64,000 nucleotides of DNA from Sinotaia quadrata (taxonomy: Eukaryota; Mollusca; Gastropoda; Architaenioglossa; Viviparidae): NCBI GenBank assembly GCA_028829895.1, contig CM054179.1, positions 44,002,617 to 44,066,616 of the forward strand, written 5' to 3'. Below, piece by piece: positions 11,777-23,510 of this stretch (the first letter of the stretch is position 1; each line of letters starts with the position of its first letter). The position numbers and the translations under genes were made by a program. The notes under the pieces were generated by a model, which was not told the origin of the DNA, searched no databases, and was given only the letters and a program-made list of their open reading frames with translations.

Positions 11777-13075
11777 TACATCTACACCCTAAAACACTCA
11801 TATAATCCATAATAATAGACTATATCATTACCACATAGCCACTAACAACCCAAAACTATAAACAATCTACAAATTATCCAAAACACAAGCCATCGGAACC
11901 AGCATCTATGCCCTAGTATCCACTAAAATTACAGAGCTTATCAAACAAGCAGGACCACTAACCACAATTGATAGAATAAATAAACAAACTAAACGAATAT
12001 GGACCACAGAATCCAACTCGGTGACAAACTTCCCAACAATGCCCTACTCTCCAATACCAAATGGGACAAAAGGGGATATAGGCTCAAATCATCATAAAGG
12101 AAAAATAACACGAAGTGCATAGATCACTAACTCGCCAAAAAATTTCTAAATCACCTAAAACTCCAATAACATACCCACAGAAACCACTCAGGAATCATCC
12201 CCCTCCCCAATTGACACTACTCCTAGGCATCAACAAACATGTGCACCCACTCACAAAAACAAAAAGCAGCATTACAGCACCTCGACAAAAACTACCCAGA
12301 CCACACCAAAATATACACAGATGGATAAATAAAAGACAGGCACAGGCACAGCAACCCTCACACCTAACTGCCTGTACACCTACAAACTTAACCCACTCCA
12401 CTCAATGATGACTGCAGAACTGGTCGCCATTAAAATGGCACTATCCAATACATTATCATCCAACCACACTCCACCCACCATACTGATACTCAAAGATTCC
12501 TACTCATCCTACAAGCAATCGCCAACCCACATAAACTATACTGAAAACAACAAATGAACACAAACACACCTTTCCTATGGATCCCCAGGCACATAGAAAT
12601 CACCGGACATGAAACAGTTGATAAAGGGAAAAACAGGAGCTTCACAGTGTCTCCCCTGCCCACTCCAAACTACACTACTTAAATTATGACAAATTTAAAT
12701 TTATAAATTTATAAATTATTATAAACAATCATTTTAGGAAACCTCACCCCCAGCCACCCTTCATTCATCCAAAATAAATTAGCCTTTAAAGCCATATTTA
12801 GACTCAGACTAAATGAAACTTTCAGACTCCATCACAGAAATGGACAACATGCCCACACTGCAACACTGACAACACAGTAAATCACTTCCTCACCTCATGT
12901 TTACAATACCCCATAGAAAGACAAGAATGCATGAAAGGAATCATAACTCTTCAACTACCGTTTGCAACAGATACTCTGCTGTATACTCGTAAAAAAACTA
13001 CAGAAAAATCTACAAGGCCCACACACGTTAACTGCAATAAACACACACTATCAACACTGTATAATTAAAAAATAA
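11480..13075 (+). pseudogene. LINE 3' fragment: RT C-terminus, RNase H, CCHC tail
   Basis: Plus-strand translation in shifting frames gives the end of a non-LTR reverse transcriptase (NLNIKGTPITYAESINFLEL, then RKTLNLL...GKDWGAG) and LQIIQNT, the post-RT 'LQ-x-IQN' block. A retroviral-type RNase H follows with KIYTDG (12306 onward), MTAELVAIKMALS (12406 onward) and LWIPRHIEITGHETVDKG (12572 onward). The tail CPHCNTDNTVNHFLTSC is the zinc-binding C-x2-C-H-C motif seen at the end of I/Jockey-type LINE ORF2. Several stops and frameshifts make it non-functional. The order RT-RNase H-CCHC on one strand supports a single insertion. Confidence 0.82.
11724..11775. repeat. (CA)n microsatellite inside the LINE coding region
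   Basis: The run begins exactly where the RT frame reads GAGTHT, so it appears to have expanded within LINE sequence. LINE homology resumes on the far side. Confidence 0.95.
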
Positions 13076-16000
13076 ATTTAGTCGCGCCACCACTGAGCAT
13101 GCAACAAAACCCAACTAACACATGCGCCAGACAACAACCGCCTGGTTCGAACAAGCATCAAACCCAAAACCCCAACTGCAGTACCGCCGCCCGCCTTCCT
13201 TGAATTGACATGGATGGAGCAAGTCCCACTGGAGCACTAGAAATCAGAGAACGACTTATGATGAAATGATCCACGAAAGCTCCAGTGGTAACGTAAAGTG
13301 TTATTGTAACCACCTCCACCACCACCCTTCCCTTCTCTCTATCCCCACTCCTAGCCACGTGATTCGCGCAACAGGTTACGGCAGACAAATCAATAAATGA
13401 ATGACTTTCCGACAAGACATACCATATACCCCTACTGTTCGTGTTTGCAAACTCGACGCAAAATAATGTCTCATATCAGAGCATGATCATACTTGTTTGT
13501 TTACGGCAGAAAGTGCACGAAATTACATACGACGGTATCGTCATTTTATCCTCTGTCGGTGATGTTGTAAGTTGGTTCCAAATGTTATGTTAAGGTAGTT
13601 GGAGATAAACAGATTACCTAACAAGAAAGACTTTCCAACAAACAGGAGTAAGGTAGAGAACAAGACACATCTTCATTCATTAAGTCGCCCGACTTCAAGT
13701 GAAAAGGTATGTCTACGTGACGAATAGAAGACCTATTATCACTTCACGGATAGCAGGCATACGATTTCATTATAGAATTTGCTAATTTATATATCGCCAT
13801 ATAAATGCAGAACTTTGTAAAATCACAAATCTTCAATATTTCTTTTCTTTACATATACGTTTGAACAAGTAAATGTGTCGTGATTCTTAAACCAACACGT
13901 TCCAGGGACTCACTCATGCGTGAACCTGAAGTGACAACAGTAATAGATGGCATTTACAAGAAGATATCAAATTCAACCACACAATTGTACAACTAACAAA
14001 ACGTAGGGAACTGTACCGTAACTCGTATTTTGGTAGAAATGTACCCTCTGTTTTAATACTGTTTAAATTTACAGTACAAATTGAGTTCTATAATACAGTT
14101 AAAAAGTGTATATAACAAAGAACTCAGGGGTGGGGGAAGGAGAGTGGAAGTTTGACAATGAATAAAGTGTATCTGCACACTCACGTCTGTTATTTTAAGT
14201 ATAAACAAATAGTGATACAGAGAGTGTTGTATCCAAATGTAAACGTTAGTGGGAGAAAGTTTTGCTATTTTCTAAAAGATGTAATAAATTTAATATAAAT
14301 AGGAAACAACATTCATAGAGAGATTATTATTTCTGGGCTTTTGTTGTTGTTACTTTTGTTGTTCGAAGATCAAAAGTCAAATATTTGATTTTAATATTAG
14401 TTGCAACATATATAAAAGTATTTAAAAATATGCAAAATGTATTGTATTTTATGTATATGATTTTCAATTATTTACGTCTACTATTACATATACACATACA
14501 CTCACACACACACGCACATACACTCCCACATTCACACGCACATACACTCCATCATTCACATGCACATACATGTACACAATTATGCACATCCACAAATCAT
14601 ATGGTCAGTTATACGTATTGCTAATGTCGCGGCCTATATAAGATTCAAAGAAAGTTAATTGTCAAGCAATTTAAATTTAACTGGCAAGTCACATGAAAAT
14701 TCGAAAATTAAATTTTGAATCATATTGTTTTTGTTAAATAATTTTTATTTTCAAACATTTATGATGATTGAGAGTTTTGAAAAAGAGATAATCATACCCT
14801 TTATCTTCAGTCATGTGACAACGTATTCAGCTATTAAATAGAATGGCTAAACATACATTAATCCAAACAAAGTATTCAGCTATTAAATTGTACTGCAAAA
14901 CATATATGATTACACATTAATCCACACCAGATGTTTGATCAGCTAAGGGCATAGACTGCAGATTAGAAAGGAAAACGTATTGCACCACCATTAAGCAGTA
15001 TTACACAGTGGATAAAATGATATATTATATACGAGATAAAAAGAAGTATTATAGTAGATAAATGACGTGTTATATACTAAATGACTGGACGAAAAGCTTT
15101 CAGGTGCCCGGGTATATAAAGCGACTGTAATATAATGAATACACCAATAATTGAGTTGTGTTGAGTACGTATTTATACTAATAACATGGAGGTTACACAA
15201 TAAAATGATAATGATATTCGTCCAGTGCGTGACCTCCCCCACAGATAAAATTTGAACCTCACAGTCCCCTCTCTGCGTCCATGAATATATATCAGCTTAC
15301 TAACTCACTTTTTGCGTTATGAACTGAAGCATTACAGACATTGTCTACTTTATATGTCATAGCTGTATTATTAGGAGGACGATGTAATGTCACTGTGCTT
15401 GTTGTGAGTAATCAAGGCCAGGGGCTAGTATCGAAGTATAGCGTGTACAGGGGCTAGTGTTGAAGTATATCTAGCGCGTAGATTTCATACTTATTCGTAT
15501 GTCAACATTGGACTGCCAATACACTTAACTCACTTGTATTAAGCCAGTGATTTCAGAATAATTTACACGTTTAGGTGATTCGATTCTATTTATAGCAATA
15601 TTGTGATGCTCATGTGAAAAGGGACATCCTCTAGTGAGTCAGTTGGCAATTTAATTCAAGATTCATTATTGACAGATTAGCATAACGTCCATAAAATTAA
15701 AAAAAATAATTAGACAATAAGGATTATAAACATATACTCTTTTCCGGACAACTGCTATTTTAACATCCTTATTTGAGCAAATCCATTGACTTTAATGCTG
15801 TAAATGGCTTATAAAAGAACCTACACATTTAATGACACGTGTAACCATCATTCGCAGTATGAAATGCGTCCGCAGTATCTTTGAGCAGTACACAGGTTCG
15901 TTTTAAACTTTTGATTATGTCACATGCACATTTGAAAATCGATTTTACAAATTCTAATCATTTAATAATTTACATTAACTTTAAGGTGCAATGTTAGCTT

Positions 16001-16148
16001 TTCTCTAAAATTGGATACTTATTTAAGAATATATTAAAATAAATTTCCCAAGATCGGATCACTTTGACAATTTAACAATAAAATTTAACAATTTACACAA
16101 CGTTGGTCAGAAACAGGGATTTACTCAGCCACCATATCATTACATATT
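13076..16148. other. Region with no supportable gene
   Basis: No gene supported. A degenerate CA-rich stretch with a 'catacactc' periodicity lies at 14490-14590. The 79-codon His/Thr-rich frame across it is a by-product. Confidence 0.5.
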
Positions 16149-16832
16149 TTAAGGTACGTAATTTAAGGATTAACTAACTACTATTAATAATGTGTTCCCC
16201 AAATTTCAACTGCTAAAGCAAAGCATCGTGGCTTAATGTTGTGGTTACTAATCCAACAGGCCGGATGAACCTATTACTGAAAAAATATCCATGCTAATTT
16301 CCTGATCAAACCTCCCGTGCCAGATGAAGCTGACCAAAATATAGAAACGCGCCATACTAAGTAATAGAGGACATTCACAATGCTAAATTTATTTTTTAGG
16401 TAATTTACACTCAAGACGTTTGTAATGTACTTCGTCTAAAAGTGAATACTGTATGTTAATGTAAACTAAAAGATAAGTTAAGGTAGTATTACTTCCATCT
16501 TGCAAACGTGCGATACTGTAAACAGTTTAATAAATTTATTGTAAATTTAAATTTTATTCTGCCGAGCATACTGACTCTACGAAGGCCTTTTACAAAGTGT
16601 GAAAACAAAAGAATGTATTTACATTCACATAATATTTAGTGAATTACATTGTGTATATCTTGTGTTTATTTTACAACAGAGGCATCAAAGCAACGTTTAA
16701 AACCTTCAACCATGGCCGGCAAGAAATCAAGAGCTGACTTCAAGATGCAAGGTACATAAGGCAAATCATTAGTGTGAAAATGATTTTAGACTTCAGATTC
16801 ACAATTACATAATCATTCGTAAAAAGCAAACC
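16149..16832 (+). repeat. 5' module copy 1: upstream region plus start exon (duplicated)
   Basis: It is paired with 24890-25578. The copies share long blocks such as 'cctgatcaaacctcccgtgc' and 'gaaacgcgccatactaagta', the splice acceptor, the start exon and the first ~80 bases of the intron. A third, diverged and exon-less relative lies at 58905-59095, so the upstream sequence may itself be repeat-derived. Confidence 0.85.
16712..16751 (+). CDS. Start exon 1a of the micro-exon gene
   Basis: It codes MAGKKSRADFKMQ plus one base, ending CAAG before donor gtacat (phase 1). The ATG has a good context (caaccATGG). A pyrimidine-rich acceptor (tgtttattttacaacag, AG at 16678-16679) lies 32 bases upstream, so this exon carries a short 5' UTR and an untranslated exon must lie further upstream. 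The N-terminus is charged and has no signal peptide or membrane segment. Copy 1b at 25458 keeps the length, phase and splice sites and differs by two amino acids (F to V, M to I). Preservation of the frame and both splice sites in two copies is the main evidence that it is coding. The protein family is not recognised. Confidence 0.72.
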
Positions 16833-17084
16833 TCTTAAAATCTCAATTCGTGCATGCATTCCTGTTCTTTGGTGTTAGTTAACTGACATATTACGATTAA
16901 AAACGCTTATCGTAGATATGGTTATGAAGCTATTGCTTTGAAAGCCTGTGTGACTACGTATGTTAAAATGTACATAATTATTACAATGGGAAATTTTGCA
17001 AGTTATGCTTTATAATACATATATACTTGTTTCATCAATGTATATTTCGTTTCCACATTCTCTGAAATCTTTTCCTATTATCAG

Positions 17085-17168
17085 AACTTAACGAACGTGA
17101 TCTCTTAAGTCAACGATTGAAAAAACATCTTTTGCCACCCACACCCTGGAAAATTCCTTTGATCAAGT
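17085..17168 (+). CDS. 84-nt exon 2 of the micro-exon gene
   Basis: The acceptor is tttcctattatcag and the donor is AAGT|gtaagt, both strong. Length is exactly 28 codons, phase 1 on both sides. Joined to the G of exon 1a it reads E-LNERDLLSQRLKKHLLPPT and then PWKIPLIK, with no stop. The first half looks helical and charged; the second is proline-rich. No equivalent was found downstream of start exon 1b. The exon ends in T, so a direct splice to the exon at 45229 (which begins GA) would create a TGA stop. Every other junction I tested among the called exons is sense. Confidence 0.75.
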
Positions 17169-18058
17169 GTAAGTAAACGTATTTCATTAATCAAATTCCT
17201 TGCAGTAGATCATGTGTACTTGTTTTAATAAAAGAATGAAAGTATGGTTGAGTGAATGCGTAAATGCATGAATATCTGAATGAAGACATAAATTATTAAG
17301 TAATTGAACTGGGGAGTGAATGAAATATCACCTAATTGATCGAGAAGTTGAAGAGGTGAAGGAATGACGAAAAATGAAATTGAATTTTATAACAACCGGG
17401 GTTAGCTTATGGTGGGTTTCTAAGAAAGCGAGAATTGATAACGAAACACTTCTTATAACAATAATAAAAAGTGATTACTGCTAGGAAACGTGTGAAAGAC
17501 CTCAACGATGACTCATATAATGCACCTATTATGATTATTCACTTTATGTAATTGGAAAGCAATTCAGATAGATCTAAGAATTCTTTTGAAAGCGGAATTA
17601 ATAGACAAATTCAATTATTACATTTTAAGATAATATTTTCAGACTGTTTTCTTATTAAAAGAGTATTGTAGATATGAGTCCTATATTTTTATCATTCTAT
17701 TTGTAGTGTTTTTTCTAAATAAACATTAACACGTCTACAGATATGATTTATTCTGGAATGAAAATAATATAATATCCTCACTCAAGTAGGATCACTGTCA
17801 CGTAAAGACAAGTCATTGTGATTTCCTGTAATGTGAAGGAGAGAAGAACAGACACTCGAACACATTTCTAGAAAAAAGATCAGGTAATAAATGATAGAAA
17901 AGTCATGTGATATGAATTATAACCTCTTGCTCACTGTCCCTCCATTTCCACATAAAACAGACGCTACACTACATTATCTTTAAACAAATCTACCAAATTC
18001 ATAAATATATCTAATAGTAATAGCTCTAATTCTATAAGTAATCCACAAAACTATATAG
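17169..18058 (+). other. Intron sequence, nothing recognised
   Basis: AT-rich intron downstream of exon 2, without repeats or secondary exons that I can support. Confidence 0.5.
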
Positions 18059-18500
18059 TTGAATTCAGTAAGTAACGATGTTCCCATCCATAAAGACAAG
18101 TGCAAACATAGAATGACAAAGAAAATATATAAAACCTTGCACCCACACGCACACGTAGGCTGTATGTATCTCGGAAAATGGGAGGCAGATGTCTCAAGAA
18201 AATCAATGGATATAAGTGAAATAGAAGTTGTAGGCCAGTTGGACTACATCTGGAATAAAAACAAAGATGAGCGTTTGATAGAAGCGGTAAAGATGGGTGG
18301 AATAAAATCTGCAAACAAAGAAACGTGGAACGAAACAATGAAACGGGCATTATCAAATAGATGGAGCCCCAAATCTCTCCATTGCCAGTATGTGCGACAA
18401 CCTGATGAAAGATTGACAAAACAATCAACCTACAGATGGTTGAAAGAGGCAGGTTTGAAAACAGAAACAGAAGCACTGATAAGAGCTGCACTAAACACAA

Positions 18501-18503
<3 letters not shown>
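18059..18503 (+). pseudogene. LINE-derived C-terminal fragment
   Basis: An open plus-strand frame reads HPHAHVGCMYLGKWEADVSR, later TWNETMKRALSN, SLHCQYVRQPDERLTKQSTY and RWLKEAGLKTETEALIRAAL. This resembles the region after the RT domain in invertebrate LINE ORF2 proteins (a '...LHG-Q...WL..G.L..ETE..I.AAQ' pattern). It breaks off in a CA repeat. The related phrase 'tgtatctcggaaaatggga' recurs at 27283-27302. It sits in the intron and is probably not part of the host gene. Confidence 0.5.

Positions 18504-18595
<92 letters not shown>
18504..18595. repeat. (CA)n microsatellite
   Basis: About 92 uninterrupted bases. It truncates the LINE fragment just upstream. Confidence 0.97.
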
Positions 18596-18597
<2 letters not shown>

Positions 18598-18609
18598 TGT
18601 ATATCGCAA

Positions 18610-19420
18610 ATGATTCAAAATGTAGACTCTGAACGAGAGAGAGAACGGGAGAGGGAGACAAGTACAGAGGCAGACAAAAATGCAAGCGGCGGTAACTTTT
18701 ATTTTGACAGCCGGGACAGGCGCATTATTAAAATTTCGTTGCAACTGTTCACAAACAAAGCAGAAGACCTTGACACATTTTTGAAACAATTTGAGCGTCT
18801 TGCAGAAGCATATAAGATACCAATAAAGTTTAGAGCTTTGAATTTTTCCAGTCATTTGCATGGCTAGTCGTTAGAATGTTTTCATACTTTGCCGGAAGAA
18901 AAGTCTGACAACTATGAGGCTTTGAAAGACAGTTTGCATTGTCGGTATAAAGTCACAAGTGAGTGGTACAGACGATTATTCAGGGAAACCCCAACAGAAG
19001 CACAATAAATCGCATACAGAATATCATTCGAGGTTGGATACTTTGTTTGACCCGTGGATTAAACTTGCGAGAGTCTCTCGTAATTTGGAAGGGATACGGG
19101 AAGAATTGATACGCGAACGTGTGATGAGAGTTACCGACCGAACTTAGTGACATTCCTTGCAGATAGGAGATTAACTTAACTGAATGCTGCGCAACCATAT
19201 GACAAGACACATCCGTTAGTACATGAACATATGTTTGAAAATCAAATTTATGAACAGAAGAGGACACTGCAACAGAGTGTTGAGATGAAGGAAAGCGCTA
19301 ATAAAAACAGACTGAATGAAGGGAATATTGAAAGAAAGAACTAGAACACAGACATGATAAAAACATGTTATACCTGTAATAATGTAGGGCACAGCTCTTC
19401 TGAAGATCAAGACAAGTCTT
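18610..19420 (+). pseudogene. Retroelement gag remnant with damaged zinc knuckle
   Basis: Capsid-like text appears in pieces: LFTNKAEDLDTFLKQFERLA, then ALNFSSHLHG, YEALKDSLHCRYK, HSRLDTLFDPWIKLA and LEGIREELIRERV. These follow the order of metazoan Ty3/gypsy gag (FLxxFER, LKxxLLxRY, RLDxxxxxWI, LIREQ). The zinc knuckle at about 19366 reads CYTCNNVGHSSSED, with the fourth cysteine missing. Stops at 18865 and later break the frame. Confidence 0.65.
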
Positions 19421-19499
19421 TGTTGTGAATAAACATGACGTGAGAAAAAAACAGACAGGCACGTCGACAAAGAATAAAAGCTAAAGTGTGTGGACAAGA

Positions 19500-19600
19500 T
19501 GTAAAGGTGATTTTTGACATTGGCTATTCATGTCCGTTACTGAAAAATAGTAATCTGGTTACAGATAGCGATCTAACAAGTGAGACTGTTGACGTGCGTT
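19500..19600 (+). pseudogene. Aspartic protease active-site remnant
   Basis: The translation VKVIFDIGYSCPLLK matches the position and context of the retroelement protease motif (V-x-x-L-x-D-T/S-G), with DTG altered to DIG. Confidence 0.45.
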
Positions 19601-19779
19601 TGCTATTGGAGAGAAACAAACATTACCCATTACACTAGTGCACATAGAATCAAGTTACGTTTTTGGAACGATTAGAGCTGCAGTTGTATAGTCAGAACTT
19701 TGGACGTTTTGTTCGGCTGTCCATACATTCTTTCCCAACCTAGACAAGCAATTCACACATATGAACACATAGGTGAATT

Positions 19780-19990
19780 TAGCAGAAACACGTGCTAGTG
19801 TTAAGCGCAAACTGCAACCGTTAGGGAATGTGACTCAACAGCACAACAAATTACAAGTGAAATAGAAAGGGCCTTACGAGGTAATAGAGAAACGTATTGA
19901 CCAAAATTATCATATTAATATGGATGGGAAAGAGAAAACCTTTCATATTGATTTGTTGCGTCCATACATTGAGAGGGACACGTTTTTAAA
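19780..19990 (+). pseudogene. Integrase C-terminal domain remnant, upstream of RT
   Basis: It reads LAETRASVKRKLQPL, then HNKLQVK-stop-KGPYEVIEK, NYHINMDGKEKTFHIDLLRP and YIERDT. This matches the integrase C-terminal pattern (KLxxxWKGPYEVIEK...Y-x-I-x-x-x-G-K-x-K-x-x-H-x-N-L-L-K-x-Y-x-E-R). It lies about 200 bases before the RT domain, which is what defines the unusual pol order. Confidence 0.75.
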
Positions 19991-20189
19991 TGATCAAACT
20001 GCTATGCGGGTCAAGGCACAAACATATGACACAGCTACTGTCATAAGGGAAGAAAGAGAGACTGGGATACTAGCAACGCTAACATAGTTCCTACTTGTAC
20101 TTTGACTAAGCTTGAGATGTTTCGCGACATCAAGCTGGATGACAGTCTAACTGATATGAATCAAGACAAGTAAAACAAAGTATGAGAGG

Positions 20190-20900
20190 CACATTTGATG
20201 TACTTACTGAGAAACCAGGTCTTACTAACCTGAATGAGTTTGAGATCATGTTAACCGACACACCGGTGAAAGTCCCTCGGTATACTTTACCATATGGTAC
20301 ATAGGAGGTTATAGGGATAGAGATCGAAGATCTGATAAAGATGGACGTTGCTGAACCTGCAAAGTCAGCTTACAGCACACCAATAGTGTTAGTCCCAAAG
20401 AAGGATGGAAGCAATCAGTTTTGTGTTAATTACCGGAGATTAAATTGTGACAGTACCGTATGTTGAGGTTTTACCGATTCAGAACTCATATTTGCGAAAT
20501 TCACAAACGCTAAGTACTTTTCTAAACTTGACCTTGTGAAGAGTATTGGCAGGTCAAGGTCACTGAATGTGACATATATAAATTGGCATTTTCAATTTCA
20601 GTGAGAATGTATCAATTTAAAGTGATGCCGTTTGGTGAGATGAATGTTCCGAGCGTGTTCACGCATATGATGCATAGGTTTGTAGACCCGTTGAGTGATA
20701 GAGGTCTGTATAACTTTTACGAAGACCTACTGTTAGCTATTGAGACATGGAATATCTTTTATTGTTATTGACAGATGTTCTGAAAAGACTGAGAGAGAAA
20801 GGACTGACTGCTAGACCCACAAAATGTTGTATATGGTTTCAGACTCTGAATTTCCTAAGCCACACAATCAGTCGAGTCATTATTGCACGGACAAAGCAAA
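20190..20900 (+). pseudogene. Ty3/gypsy-like reverse transcriptase remnant
   Basis: Segments in three frames give the pre-RT linker DVLTEKPGLTNLNEFEI, then VKVPRYTLPYGT, DLIKMDVAEPAKSAYSTPIV, LVPKKDGSNQFCVNYRRLN, YQFKVMPFGEMNVPSVF and NFYEDLLLAIETW. The last stands where Y-I/V-D-D is expected, with the catalytic aspartates lost. The thumb continues in RLREKGLTARPTKCC. Inactive. Confidence 0.8.
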
Positions 20901-20929
20901 AGTAGAACAATTACAAAATGCTGAATGAC

Positions 20930-21350
20930 CCCAAACAAAAACTGCAGTACGATCATTCATAGGTCTGTGCAATTGCTATCGGAAATTCATACCTAAGTTT
21001 AGCTTTATTGCAAAGTTTTTCCATAATTTGATTACGAAAAATGCACCCAGCTGTGTAGTGTGGACAGAAAATTGCGAGCAAGCATTTAAAATATTAAAAG
21101 CATGTTTGATATCTGATGCAGTTGTGCGAATGCCTTATGACAAAAGAGTTTGTTGTGAGAAGTGATGCTAGTAATGATGGAATTGGAGTGTACTTACTCC
21201 AAGATCCTGATGGAATTTTGTTTCCAGTTGCTTTATGGGAGCAGAAAGCTAAGCAAAGCTGAAAGAAAGTACTCTCTTTCTGAAAAAAATGTTTGGCAAT
21301 TGTGTACGCCATATCTAGACTTTGTAATAATGAATTATATCCAATACTGA
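20930..21350 (+). pseudogene. RT connection and RNase H remnant
   Basis: SFIGLCNCYRKFIPKFSFIA, then ILKACLISDAVVRMP, VVRSDASNDGIGVYLLQ and KLSKAERKYSLSEKN follow the connection/RNase H order of Ty3/gypsy pol. The DAS motif contains the first catalytic Asp. One frameshift occurs around 21240. Confidence 0.75.
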
Positions 21351-22329
21351 TAATCAGTTGTGATACCTAGTTGACTCACGCCCCCAATCAGTTAATAAGT
21401 TGAGAAGTGGATATTATGAAATGGATGTACAACAACATAAACAGAAGAACACAGAGAAAAACTTAATCATTAAACCATCACTTCAACTTACTATAGCCCA
21501 TGAAAGAAATTTTATTTCACTAAAAATACGCGAGATTGAACAGCTAATAACAAGAATTTTAATTTTAAAAAGTTAACAATGTTTAGGAAGAATAAGCAGT
21601 ATATCCTAGTTTAAATTATGAAACCAAAACAAAGTTCAAACAACTCTGCGGTCACTGTTCGCGATCACGACTTATCACAATGTGCTGGAGTGAAATACAG
21701 ATTGCTTTTAGGTGCTTTAAAGGACACATCATGAATCTTTACATCAGAAACAGACATCCAATGCCCACATTGAAACCAAAGATAAAACCAAGATGAAACC
21801 AAACCCTTGTCTAGCCAAAGTTTACTGTTCCGTTTACAACCCAGATAGGTAGGATCCAATCGCAAACGCTCGCCCATAGAGACAGTTGGAAAAGATTACT
21901 GGATAAAATTATGTTGTTACTTTTATTTCCTCTTGGAACCAAGCATGTCTACACTATGAGTTACTCTTGATCCAGTCAAATCCACCAAGAGCTAATACTA
22001 TTTATAACTTTCACAGCACCTCTGCACCTTCCTCTGCTGGCCCAGTAACAGCAGCCCCCATTTAATGCCTAGACAGGTGCACCACATTTACCACTGCCAA
22101 CGTTTACTGTCCATGGTCGTGCAATTTAAAACAAAGGAAGCCCTTGCTCCCCTAATAAGCGCAAGTACCAAGCACTGACCAATAAATCTGCCACCATGCA
22201 CAACTCTACTTCATTAAGAACCTCACTTCTAAAACTAAGCAGTTTGCAATATCCACATCATACGAATTACAAATAGTAGCTTCAGTTAAAGTTGCAGATG
22301 CAATGAAAATGTGGGAAATGTCCAGTCAT
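21351..22329. other. Intron, no feature recognised
   Basis: No coding or repeat structure that I can support. Confidence 0.45.
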
Positions 22330-23510
22330 ATGACAAATCTATATTTAGCAAGCCCCCCTTTCTTCTTGAACATAATGTTATCAATATGTGTAAGAAGATC
22401 AGTGAATTTAACACTAAATTTATTAAATCAACAATCAAATATAAATATAACAGATACAATGAAAAAGATTACTTGACATTGATATTTCCAGGGAAAATGT
22501 TCGAATAATTTTTGTACTGCAAAATCTTATATTAAAATCAAAATTAACAATTTAATACAAACCACAGGAAAGTTCTTATCAGAGAACAGAAATGGTGTTA
22601 TTAGAGATAGCAATCATAGTTTTATGTAATCTGATTTAGGTGCTGTTTCAATAGTCTTTAGGCACAATTTTGTAACATACACAAGTCTATTTTCTGCCAT
22701 TATTACATCAGTTCCACAGGTTTGTCTCACATGTTTGTAGGACACTGATTCACCGTTTTTCTCTGGAGGTTTAACTTGGATGCCTTTGCCATATTTAACT
22801 CCCTCAAGCAGAATATTCATTGTAGCAATTCCCAGTAACTTCCTTATACCATAAATTACTCAATGTAGTCGACATACTTTGCCACCAAACATCAGCAGAG
22901 TGTAGTGCATTCTTATACTTACACACTGCTTCCCACCTGTGCCATGGTCAGTCATAGTGGTTTATAATCAGTAAACCAGGAGGTTCAAATCATACACAAA
23001 AAGAAAGGCTGCTTATTCCCTGTAAAATGTAATCAGAGAACTAATGCTAAGCTTCCAGTTTATACATCTTTAGCTCCATTCTTTTATATTCAAGTGTCAA
23101 CTTTTAATTTCCTGCAACAGTATTTATTAGCCCGATATATGCGTACAACATAATAAATACAGCATATCAGTTTATGAGCGGTTGCACTAGAAACAATACC
23201 AAGTGTTTAGCATACTATATACAAGCATCTTAGTTCAAACATTTGTAGAAATAATAGTCTTACTCACATAATACATCTCTACATAAAATGCAAGTATAAC
23301 ATATCAATAGCAAAAATGCATGAAATATTTCTAATTCCTCTTTCTGTCAGTCACCATTAACTTAACGTCCGCCTTTTAAGACCAGACTTTTTGCCACCCA
23401 CACCAATTTCAAGTGACAATAGAATTTTCTTTAGCAGGTTTAATTTTTCATCTCAGCCCATTGGCTTTTCTCAATCTCGCAAATCTTAACCAATGGATAA
23501 TAATGTTTTC
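22330..23510 (+). repeat. Dispersed repeat family B, diverged copy
   Basis: It shares ordered blocks with 33670-35290 and 52230-53400: 'gtaagaagatcagtgaattt', 'tcttatcagagaacagaaat', 'taacgtccgccttttaag', and 'ctcagcccattggcttttct' in parallel with 'ctcaacccattgtttttgtc'. It is non-coding. Length and boundaries suggest a long interspersed, possibly LTR-like, element. Confidence 0.55.

Larger units (their letters stand above)
18610..21350 (+). mobile_element. Decayed Gmr1-type Ty3/gypsy-like retrotransposon
   Basis: Plus-strand domains in order are gag, a zinc-knuckle remnant, an aspartic-protease remnant, the integrase C-terminus, reverse transcriptase, the connection and RNase H. Integrase before RT is the reverse of ordinary Ty3/gypsy elements and is characteristic of the Gmr1 group. 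All frames are broken by stops and shifts. The integrase zinc-binding and catalytic core are absent, apparently by internal deletion near 19800. No LTRs were identified. A second fragment with the same order lies at 54150-54900 on the minus strand. Confidence 0.72.

Noticed and set aside
18051..18861. Minus-strand Cys-Val repeat ORFs
   Set aside because: They are translations of the (GT)n complement of the CA microsatellite.
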